NCBI GenBank assembly: GCA_029244465.1 | Contig: JAQWQN010000067.1 | Span: 1-14,735 of the forward strand | DNA: 14,735 nt | Source of the DNA: Pseudomonadales bacterium | GTDB taxonomy: Bacteria; Pseudomonadota; Gammaproteobacteria; Pseudomonadales; Azotimanducaceae | Direction of reading: 5' to 3' | Shown here: piece by piece, positions 6,793 through 12,922 of the stretch | Numbering within the stretch: the first letter of the stretch is position 1 | Layout of the letters: every line of letters starts with the position of its first letter | The notes under the pieces: generated by a model | Told to the model about the DNA's origin: nothing | Seen by the model: only the letters and a program-made list of their open reading frames with translations | Databases searched by the model: none | Program-made: the position numbers and the translations under genes

Positions 6793-7964
6793 ACCGTTGC
6801 CTCACTACCAAAGATTGAACAACTCACCGGAGTCACCATCGGCCCCGATATCACCATTGATACATCGGCCTTATCTACTTGACTGGTCGACTCGCCACGG
6901 ACTTGCCGGACCGCCTCGATGTTTAAACCCAGACCATGCATATAACACTCAGCGAGGTTGCCACCACTTGTGTTCAGGGGTAATTGACCACTCGTGAGAA
7001 AACGGTCCTTGGTGAAAAACTCGTTACACGCCTCAGGCTCACAGAAACCATGTTCGACGATGCTCATCAATACACCACCGGTAAAATTCTCATAGCTCTG
7101 CAAAACATCAACGTCGCCCGCAGTGACCTGTGCCATTTCATAGAGACGTGGCGCTAGACTTTTAAACGTTGAAGTCGCGTAGTCCGGTGTATTGTGAACA
7201 CTTGCTCCAGCTCGGTAGTGGGAGCCACCAACCGCGCCAAGGATGTAGCAAGGTTTACCTGGAAAGTCCTTTGCCTTCTCCGCTGATACCAATACCATCG
7301 CAGCCGCACCGTCGTTCTCTAAACAACAGTCAAACAGGTGGAAGGGTTCTACTATCCAGCGGGATTCGTCATATTTCTGCTCATCCAGAGGTCGCCCGTG
7401 CATGACCGCGCGCGGATTGGCTTGAGCATGTTCATAGCAAGCCAAGGAAATCGCACGTAGGGCATTTTGCTCAACTCCGTGTTCATGCATGAAGCGCACA
7501 ACTTTCATCGCAAACATTTGTGCCGGTGACATCAGACCGTATGGAATGGTGTAGGCAAAATCACCACGGATCGCATTTGTCCGTGGTCCCTGGCCAAAGC
7601 GGCCAAACTGACCTTGTGCAAGCGCACGAAACACCACTACGGTATCTGCCACTCCCGAGTAGATCGCAGCAGCAGCGTTAGAAATCGCAGCAGAACCGCC
7701 TCCTCCACCACCACCCCACTGCATGTTAGAAAACCTCAGTTCCTTACAGCCGAGCGCGGCTGCAAGTTTTGAGGGATCGCTACGGTCATTGCTGTAAGAA
7801 GCAAAACCGTCGACATCCCTCGGATCGACCCCGGCATTTTCACAGGCTCGTAAAATCGCGTTGAGTGCTAGTTTAAACTCAGCATCCGGCGCTTGGCCGC
7901 GTTTATAGTATTCAGTCTCGCCGACGCCGACGACGGCGACCTGACCTCGCATGGTATTTGACAT
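6789..7964 (-). CDS. SCP2/Ltp-type thiolase-fold protein lacking the usual nucleophile
   Basis: A 391-residue thiolase-superfamily protein starting at the ATG at 7964, where AAGGGAG stands 6 nt upstream. A further in-frame start at 7985 lacks such a site. N-terminal (VAVVGVGETEYYKRG) and C-terminal (LNTSGGNLAECYMHGLGLN, AVRQVRGE) motifs place it with the nonspecific lipid-transfer/SCP2 thiolases. Where thiolases carry the acylated Cys in an N..C.SG loop, this protein has QW followed by seven glycines (about 84-90) and no Cys. The GHP histidine loop is replaced by ECYMHG, and the NEAF-like loop by SYENFTG. Repurposed tyrosines at such places are, from memory, the hallmark of Ltp2-type steroid side-chain aldolases. 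A retro-aldol C-C cleavage is thus as likely as thiolysis. It is paired with the DUF35 protein downstream. Confidence 0.92.
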   Translation of the reverse strand: MSNTMRGQVAVVGVGETEYYKRGQAPDAEFKLALNAILRACENAGVDPRDVDGFASYSNDRSDPSKLAAALGCKELRFSNMQWGGGGGGGSAAISNAAAAIYSGVADTVVVFRALAQGQFGRFGQGPRTNAIRGDFAYTIPYGLMSPAQMFAMKVVRFMHEHGVEQNALRAISLACYEHAQANPRAVMHGRPLDEQKYDESRWIVEPFHLFDCCLENDGAAAMVLVSAEKAKDFPGKPCYILGAVGGSHYRAGASVHNTPDYATSTFKSLAPRLYEMAQVTAGDVDVLQSYENFTGGVLMSIVEHGFCEPEACNEFFTKDRFLTSGQLPLNTSGGNLAECYMHGLGLNIEAVRQVRGESTSQVDKADVSMVISGPMVTPVSCSIFGSEATV

Positions 7965-8023
7965 ATTTATCTCCCTTAGCCACATTACACGCGATTGAAC
8001 GATAGCTAATCAAGGGGAAAAAC
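7965..8023. promoter_or_regulatory. Divergent promoter region of thiolase and hydratase genes
   Basis: Only 59 bp separate the two divergent starts, so both promoters and any shared operator must lie here. Strong ribosome sites flank it: complement of CTCCCTT at 7971-7977 for the thiolase, and AAGGGG at 8012-8017 for the hydratase. No clear palindrome is visible. Confidence 0.5.
7971..7977 (-). promoter_or_regulatory. Ribosome binding site fixing the thiolase start
   Basis: AAGGGAG on the minus strand lies 6 nt before the ATG at 7964. This makes the shorter thiolase reading preferable to the one starting at 7985. Confidence 0.75.
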
Positions 8024-8860
8024 ATGCCAATTGATCCTAGTGCCGTAGGTGTAAAAGGCGAACCAAGGACAAGAAGTTGGACCAGCAAGGACGCATTGCT
8101 CTATGCAGTAGGCGTTGGCGCCGGAACTGATGAGTTGCAATACACCACCGAAAACACCAAAGAGACCCGGCAGAAAGTACTGCCCACGTTCGCCGTCATC
8201 ATCGGCGGCGGCGGCTCACCTATGGACAAAGTCGGTTCCTTTAACCCAGCCATGATGGTTCACGGTGAGCAAGGCATCGAACTTCTGGACGAGATTCCGG
8301 CCGATGGAGAGCTTGAAAGCGTTGGCGAATGCACAGCGATATGGGACAAAGGTAGCGCCGCCGTCCTCGAGTTTGAATCAACAAGCACCAATACAGCGAC
8401 CGGTAAGCCACTACTCAAAACACGTACAATGCTCTTCTGCCGCGGTGAAGGAGGTTGGGGCGGCGAACGTGGGCCGAATGTCAAAATCGAATTTCCAGCT
8501 AGAGCTGCAGATCACGAAGTGATCTACGGAACCCGCGAAGATCAAGCCCTAACATACCGTCTGAGCGGAGACCGAAACCCTCTACACTCTGATCCGTCAT
8601 TCGCTTCGATGGGGGGATTCGACAAACCCATACTCCATGGTCTTTGCACATGGGGGTTCACCGGGCGCGCCTTACTTCACACACTATGTGGATCGGATTC
8701 TTCTCGTTTCAAAGCGATGAATAGCCGATTTTCAAAGCCTGTGCTGCCCGGTGACACACTCACGATCAAGATGTGGGTTGACGGTAATGAAGCGCTTTTT
8801 AAAACGGAGAACCAGAATGGTGAAACCGTGATCGATCAAGGCGTTTTCAAGTTCAACTAA
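8024..8860 (+). CDS. MaoC/hydratase-2 family enoyl-CoA hydratase (double hot-dog)
   Basis: A 278-residue protein with two hot-dog repeats. The N-terminal half (about 15-145) is the degenerate one; the C-terminal half carries the active site. The hydratase-2 motif is at about 178-207: YRLSGDRNPLH, then PSFASMGGFDKPILHGL. The catalytic pair is Asp183 and His188. This is the arrangement of peroxisomal MFE-2 hydratase and bacterial (R)-specific enoyl-CoA hydratases, which add water to trans-2-enoyl-CoA. AAGGGG lies 6 nt before the ATG. It is divergent from the thiolase-DUF35 pair. A hydratase making a 3-hydroxyacyl-CoA next to a thiolase-fold/DUF35 C-C-cleaving enzyme matches the logic of steroid side-chain removal, where hydration precedes the aldolase step. 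The substrate is inferred, not shown. Confidence 0.94.
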   Translation: MPIDPSAVGVKGEPRTRSWTSKDALLYAVGVGAGTDELQYTTENTKETRQKVLPTFAVIIGGGGSPMDKVGSFNPAMMVHGEQGIELLDEIPADGELESVGECTAIWDKGSAAVLEFESTSTNTATGKPLLKTRTMLFCRGEGGWGGERGPNVKIEFPARAADHEVIYGTREDQALTYRLSGDRNPLHSDPSFASMGGFDKPILHGLCTWGFTGRALLHTLCGSDSSRFKAMNSRFSKPVLPGDTLTIKMWVDGNEALFKTENQNGETVIDQGVFKFN

Positions 8861-9207
8861 CGACAGGAAGCTGGCGCTACGCATACTGGCTTTTGTGATT
8901 GGATCCGGCGCCACGGTGGCACTCTGCGAGATCACCTTCATTCGATGAATGATCTTGGCGCCGCTCGAAAGCACGGCCTCGCCAATCGTTCGCGATTCGA
9001 TGCAGGCGCAGCTGCTCGTCACAGGAATCGGGGTCGCTACCCTGATTCCTGTATTTTGAACCAACGCTCGTGTCCAGGTCGGTACCTACCTCGGACTAAT
9101 TGCTGAATAACACGAGTCAAACTGGTTGCGCCCTTACGCCCTCTCCCACCCCTACCACTGGCGCCCCAAGCCGCGTAAAGTCCTTCTGCACCTACCCGGA
9201 GAGACCC
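8861..9207. other. Intergenic region with a possible decayed open frame
   Basis: No intact gene is visible in these 347 bp. On the plus strand, one frame from 8862 to the TAA at 9108-9110 has only two in-frame TGAs (about 8946 and 9057). It contains two hydrophobic stretches (ALRILAFVIGSGATVAL and LLVTGIGVATLIPVF), suggestive of a broken membrane protein, but I cannot name a family. The opposite strand has an open frame overlapping the hydratase end, which looks like a shadow. The SnoaL-like gene promoter must lie in the last 100 bp. Confidence 0.4.
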
Positions 9208-9600
9208 ATGGACAACGTCGTCATCGCAGAACGGTTTATTGCCGCGATCGATACCGAAGACACTCAAACGATGCGTGAAATTTACGCGACGGACGCCACG
9301 GTTTGGCACGACTTCGACCGCCAGGAGCAGAGTGTCAACACAAATATAGATTCCCTCCTGAACTTGCGCCAGGCGATACCCTCTGTTCGTTGGGTAACAA
9401 CCCGCATCGAGCCATTGCCAACAGGTTTTCTGCTCACTTATGACTTGACCATGACCTTCGGTGAACGCACGCTCGCGATTCCGGCCTGCGTTATCGCAAC
9501 CGTTGCCAACGACCAAATTACGCGCCTCGAAGAATGGGTCAATGCAACGCCAATGTTCAAGTACTTGAACCCTGAGCAACTCAAAATCCTGGCCGGTTAA
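9208..9600 (+). CDS. SnoaL/NTF2-like family protein
   Basis: A 130-residue protein starting at the ATG at 9208, preceded closely by GGAGAG. An upstream in-frame start at 9100 would add a Ser/Thr/Pro-rich tail that looks non-coding. The pattern fits the NTF2-like cone fold: an N-terminal helix pair (VVIAERFIAAIDTED, TMREIYATDATVWHDFD), then beta strands with TYDLTMTFGERTLAIPACV and DQITRLEEWVN near the end. It is the usual length for SnoaL-like and ketosteroid-isomerase-like proteins. Such proteins act as isomerases, dehydratases, cyclases or simple ligand binders, and sequence alone does not tell which. His34-Asp35 near the pocket could be functional. Its stop overlaps that of the convergent SDR pseudogene (TTAA at 9597-9600). 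Confidence 0.85.
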   Translation: MDNVVIAERFIAAIDTEDTQTMREIYATDATVWHDFDRQEQSVNTNIDSLLNLRQAIPSVRWVTTRIEPLPTGFLLTYDLTMTFGERTLAIPACVIATVANDQITRLEEWVNATPMFKYLNPEQLKILAG

Positions 9601-10033
9601 GTTAGCCCTGCCAAGATATTGGGTACACGTCGCAAGTGATGTCCGCCATCCCCAGGCAGCGTCGTACCAGTCACCCGACTCGATGCCGGACCGCACAAGA
9701 ATCGGACTGCATTGGCAATGTCTTCCACTTGCCCGACGCTTATGATCGGCATGCAAGACAGATAATGTGCACGAATTATGTCCGCCTGATGTAACCCCGC
9801 TGAGAGTTCGGTCACCACAAGACCGAGACACACGCTATTTACACGGATGCCATGGGCACCCAATTCATCTGCCGTGTTACGCACCAACATGTCGATACCT
9901 GCCTTGCTCGCACAGTAAACCGACGTCAATTAATGGTGACCGTGGCACCGTCGGCTAAAAACGCTTTCGCGCATGCGAGACCGATACCACTTCCACCACC
10001 CGTGACGATTGCATGTTGGCCTTCTAGATTCAT
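9597..10033 (-). pseudogene. Short-chain dehydrogenase (SDR) with internal deletion
   Basis: From the ATG at 10033 the frame reads MNLEGQHAIVTGGGSGIGLA and onwards to ATVTIN, the start of a classical SDR with its TGGGSGIG cofactor motif. It then meets a TGA at 9928-9926. One base out of frame, the reading resumes at TSVYCASKAGIDML (active-site Tyr and Lys) and runs to a normal C-terminus with GIRVNSVCLG, VEDIANAVRFL and TGTTLPGDGG, stop at 9599-9597. In an intact SDR about 100 residues lie between these parts: strands 3-5, NNAG, and the catalytic Ser loop. All of that is missing, and the two halves are in different frames. So this is a single internal deletion of about 300 bp with frameshift. 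The remaining parts look well conserved, which suggests a recent event. An assembly error at this point cannot be excluded from sequence alone. Confidence 0.9.
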
Positions 10034-10236
10034 AGCGATTCTACTGTGATTTTTCTAAGCGGACAGGTATCAGACTCGCACACCTCCAGGTCGGGCTCTG
10101 CTAGATCCTCATAGGCACACGCTTGGAAATGTGTCGCGCGCACTGTCTGGCACTCTTGTGTCGGCAGTAGGCCGCGCGATTGGCATTGGATTCAAAGCGC
10201 AGGTATTCTTCGCAACTTTTTTGAGAGAGCACATCT
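10034..10236. other. Intergenic region, possible SDR-like remnant
   Basis: These 203 bp between the SDR pseudogene start and the SERHL-like hydrolase hold no intact gene. On the plus strand from about 10131, a short frame reads ALSGTLVSAVGRAIGIGF, then AQVFFATFLRE. It faintly resembles the first beta-alpha-beta unit of an SDR or FabI-like protein, with the glycine motif damaged. It runs on out of frame with the hydrolase. The similarity is weak. The promoters of the SDR and hydrolase genes must lie here. Confidence 0.3.
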
Positions 10237-11112
10237 GTGAGCAGTACGGAACAAACCTTCAACGTATTGGGCGCGAACTTTGCTGCAAAGCACTGGCACA
10301 ATTCCGTGGGTTACCCAACATTCGCCCTCCATGGGTGGTTGGACAATGCCAACACCTTCGATTTACTGGCACCGTCGCTCGCAGAACTGGATATTCTTGC
10401 CCTAGACTTCGCTGGACACGGACGATCCGACCATCGACCACAGGGCGTCCACTATCACTCTTTGTTCGACATTCAAGATATTCTCGCGATAGCCGACCAA
10501 CTTGGTTGGACGACTTTTAGGCTCATCGGTCACTCAATGGGCGCCGCAGTGGCCAGCGAACTCGCTGCCCTGTTTCCAGATCGGGTAGAAAGCGCCGTAC
10601 TGATCGATGGCTTCCTCGCAACCGGAGGCGTATCCGCCGAAGACCGACTAGAACAAAATCGCGAGGCCGTCACTCGCATGCTTCGGCCCGCCAAGGTGCC
10701 TCGGGCATTTGCAAATGTCGAAGCGATGGCAGACCGCGTCACCCAAGCCACCGATCAAAGCCTAGATGCCGCGCGCGCCCTTGTCGCACGCGGTCACAAA
10801 GAAATCGATCAGGGCGTCACATGGCGAACAGACCCGCGTATTCGCGCTCCAACCCCCCTGCGTTACACGCTAGAACAAGTTGATCAGCTCATTGCTCAAA
10901 CCACGTCTTCGGGTCTGCTCCTTGCGGCACGCAACGGTGACAAATGGTATCAAGGCGAAATTGAACGCCGCCAAAAAAGTCATCCAAATCTCACCGTTCA
11001 CTACTTAGATGGGCCACATCACCTCCATCTAGAACCGGCCTACGCCGACTCCGTGATCAAAGAGATCAGAGACTTCTGGCAATTAGACCAAGACATCGCC
11101 GCCGCGTCGTAA
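10237..11112 (+). CDS. SERHL-like alpha/beta hydrolase
   Basis: A 291-residue alpha/beta hydrolase with a GTG start at 10237; GAGAGAG lies about 7 nt upstream. The opening LHGWLDNANTFDLLAPSL (about 31-48) is the typical phrase of serine hydrolase-like (SERHL/MEST-related) proteins. The nucleophile is Ser100 in GHSMGA. The probable acid is Asp235 in AARNGDKW. The base is among His261-His264 in GPHHLHLEP. LDFAGHGRSDH completes the family pattern. There is no signal peptide, so it is cytoplasmic. The substrate is unknown; many bacterial members accompany acyl-CoA and lipid catabolism. It faces the PhyH gene convergently across an inverted-repeat-rich gap. It is unrelated in detail to the hydrolase at 4332-5156, sharing only the fold motifs. 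Confidence 0.92.
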   Translation: MSSTEQTFNVLGANFAAKHWHNSVGYPTFALHGWLDNANTFDLLAPSLAELDILALDFAGHGRSDHRPQGVHYHSLFDIQDILAIADQLGWTTFRLIGHSMGAAVASELAALFPDRVESAVLIDGFLATGGVSAEDRLEQNREAVTRMLRPAKVPRAFANVEAMADRVTQATDQSLDAARALVARGHKEIDQGVTWRTDPRIRAPTPLRYTLEQVDQLIAQTTSSGLLLAARNGDKWYQGEIERRQKSHPNLTVHYLDGPHHLHLEPAYADSVIKEIRDFWQLDQDIAAAS

Positions 11113-11144
11113 GCGCCATACGTTGCGAAAAGGCGCTGACAAAA

Positions 11145-11168
11145 CCGCACCGACAAATCGGTTTGCGG
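11145..11168. repeat. Imperfect inverted repeat
   Basis: CCGCA-CCGA faces TCGG-TTTGCGG around a CAAA loop. The stem has about nine pairs with a two-base bulge. It lies between convergent genes; no T-run follows. Confidence 0.5.
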
Positions 11169-11181
11169 CGAGAAAACAATC

Positions 11182-11203
11182 ATGTTCACGGCATAGTGAA
11201 CAT
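11182..11203. repeat. Perfect 8-bp inverted repeat
   Basis: ATGTTCAC and GTGAACAT flank the 6-nt spacer GGCATA. There is no T-run on either side, so it is not a standard terminator. It could be a protein-binding palindrome or an RNA hairpin at the end of the hydrolase transcript. Confidence 0.6.
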
Positions 11204-11259
11204 CTGGCTACGAAGACAAAGCAAGTAGGCCGGCAATAGCGTCTGTCCTTCACGGCTGT

Positions 11260-11293
11260 TTTTTCGCTGGAGAAGCACCAAGACAGCGAAAAA
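11260..11293. repeat. Perfect 10-bp inverted repeat with A/T ends
   Basis: TTTTTCGCTG and CAGCGAAAAA flank a 14-nt spacer. On both strands the T-run is in the 5' arm and the A-run in the 3' arm, which is the wrong order for an intrinsic terminator. It lies 7 bp past the PhyH stop codon, between convergent genes. Confidence 0.6.
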
Positions 11294-11299
11294 CATGAC

Positions 11300-12109
11300 T
11301 CAGCCAGGGGCGCCCGCCAATGCCTTCCCAGCAAACATCTCACAGTCCGGTCGCGGATTATTCGGCCAGCGTCCGCTTACGTCTTGGCCGCGGCAGATGA
11401 TCGCAGATCGCGTCCATCCAACCGTATCTTCGTCTTTTACCCAAACCTCAGGCGGGACGTAGCGGATCGTCAAACCACAACGCCGATGACTGGAATGGTT
11501 TGCTTCCGAACCGTGCACGAGCAAGTCTGTATGCAAAGAAAACTGCCCGGCATTCAGGATTAACGGCACTGGTCGACCAAGCTTGCTCTGGTCTTTTACC
11601 TCCAGCTCCAAAACCACGTTCTCCGTGCGACGTTGCCACTCGAGTCGCCCCTGACGATGGCTGCCAGGAAGAAAACACATCGGTCCGGCTTCCGGGAGTA
11701 TGTCATCAATGGCGATCCAGGCAGTGACTGCTCGCGACGGTCGAAAAGGCCAGTACGGCGCATCTTGGTGGAAAGGCACCACACGCTCATCGTGAGGCAT
11801 TTTGCAGAAATAGTGTGACCCCCAACAAACGATGTTCGGACCAATCAAGTCTTCAACATAATCGAGCAATTTCTCATTCGTCACGATGTCGTAGATGCCC
11901 TGACAAAGGTGGTGATACTCGTTGATATCGTATGCATCACGACCACTGATCTGAACCTGTCGTAACAAACCGTCCAGATAGTTCCGCTGCTGTCGCACCT
12001 CGTCCGGCGCAAATAGCCCAAGAGGCGCGACGTAGCCAGTATCGTTAAAGGTCGCTACTTGCTCAGCTGTCAGGTGCTGCGGCGACCTCTCAATGGGCGT
12101 GAACTGCAT
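11300..12109 (-). CDS. Phytanoyl-CoA dioxygenase (PhyH) family hydroxylase
   Basis: A 269-residue Fe(II)/2-oxoglutarate dioxygenase of the PhyH family. The iron-binding facial triad is visible as His114 and Asp116 in FHQDAPYW, and His199 in LLVHGSEANHS. Arg216 in CGLTIRYVPP is in place to bind 2-oxoglutarate. GPMCFLPGSHRQG is the other family landmark. Such enzymes hydroxylate CoA esters or free small molecules using O2 in the cytoplasm. The ATG at 12109 lies 7 bp after the stop of the FAD-subunit gene, with TAGGG serving as a ribosome site over that stop, so it is the last gene of the molybdenum-hydroxylase operon. Two oxidative enzymes on one transcript suggest sequential oxidation of one substrate (inference). 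Full length, with no lesions seen. Confidence 0.93.
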   Translation of the reverse strand: MQFTPIERSPQHLTAEQVATFNDTGYVAPLGLFAPDEVRQQRNYLDGLLRQVQISGRDAYDINEYHHLCQGIYDIVTNEKLLDYVEDLIGPNIVCWGSHYFCKMPHDERVVPFHQDAPYWPFRPSRAVTAWIAIDDILPEAGPMCFLPGSHRQGRLEWQRRTENVVLELEVKDQSKLGRPVPLILNAGQFSLHTDLLVHGSEANHSSHRRCGLTIRYVPPEVWVKDEDTVGWTRSAIICRGQDVSGRWPNNPRPDCEMFAGKALAGAPG

Positions 12110-12116
12110 GAAAACC

Positions 12117-12920
12117 CTAGCTCCGTGCTAACAGCGCTTCAGTAGCGCGCTTCGCCATAATTTTGACTAAATGGGCGCGGTACTCAGGCGACGCATGAAG
12201 ATCACTATTAAACCCAGCCTCTGGCACTTCAACGCTATCTATCGCACTTGGATCAAGCTCGGCATTCAGGACATTTTCAATCCCCGTTGCCCGAAACGCA
12301 CAAGGGCCTGCACCGGTCACCCCCACACGCACGCCATCTGAAAACTCAGCAACCAGCACGCCAACGACTGCATAGCGCGAAGCAGGGTTGGGAAACTTAC
12401 AATATGCCGCCCGCTGCGCTACTGGGAAATCTATACGCGTTATGATCTCACCAGGGTTCAACTCAGTCTCAAACAAGTCTTTGAAAAAATTGTCCCCCGC
12501 AATCTCCCGCTCTTGCGTCACCACGGTCGCGCCTAAACCAACAACCGCAGCCGGATAATCGGCAGCCGGATCACTGTTGGCTACCGAACCGCCCATGGTG
12601 CCGCGATTGCGCACCTGGTTATCACCGATCTGCCCAACGAGCTCACAAATAACCGGTAATCTGCCGGCGATCTCGACTGAATCGCCGACAACGTTATGGC
12701 GCGTGAAGCCACCTATACTGACAACCGCATCGCTGACTTTAATCCCGGTCAGTTCTGAGATACCTGATAGATCAATAAGATCTGTCGGCGACGCGAGTCG
12801 TTGCTTCATCGTCGGAATCAGAGTCATGCCGCCACTCAGATACACCGGATCATCTGAGCTCTGAAAAATCGAAACCGCATCAGTCAAGTTGGCTGGCTTG
12901 TGATAGTTGAATTGGTACAT
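12117..12920 (-). CDS. coxM-like: Molybdenum hydroxylase FAD-binding subunit (CoxM-like)
   Basis: A 267-residue medium subunit, counted from the ATG at 12920 with GGGAG about 7 nt upstream. An open frame extending further upstream lies inside the large-subunit gene. FAD-binding motifs are GGMTLIP (about 30-36) and RGTMGGSVANSDPAAD (about 106-121), both diagnostic of the CO dehydrogenase/xanthine dehydrogenase medium-subunit family. The C-terminal domain (about 155-267) has the CO-dehydrogenase flavoprotein C-terminal pattern (FPNPASRYAVVGV). It passes electrons from the 2Fe-2S subunit to its acceptor through FAD. It follows the large-subunit stop by 2 bp. No small 2Fe-2S subunit gene lies between or after the two; it is probably upstream, outside the window. 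Confidence 0.94.
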   Translation of the reverse strand: MYQFNYHKPANLTDAVSIFQSSDDPVYLSGGMTLIPTMKQRLASPTDLIDLSGISELTGIKVSDAVVSIGGFTRHNVVGDSVEIAGRLPVICELVGQIGDNQVRNRGTMGGSVANSDPAADYPAAVVGLGATVVTQEREIAGDNFFKDLFETELNPGEIITRIDFPVAQRAAYCKFPNPASRYAVVGVLVAEFSDGVRVGVTGAGPCAFRATGIENVLNAELDPSAIDSVEVPEAGFNSDLHASPEYRAHLVKIMAKRATEALLARS

Positions 12921-12922
12921 TG

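Noticed and set aside
8732..9064. 110-codon minus-strand open frame
   Set aside because: It overlaps the end of the well-supported hydratase gene by about 130 nt and has no recognisable domain.
9037..9831. 264-codon minus-strand open frame
   Set aside because: It is antisense to the SnoaL-like gene and overlaps the SDR remnant in another frame; its composition (many Cys, Trp, Arg) is typical of a shadow frame.
11260..11293. Intrinsic terminator
   Set aside because: The T-run precedes the stem and the A-run follows it on either strand, the reverse of a terminator.
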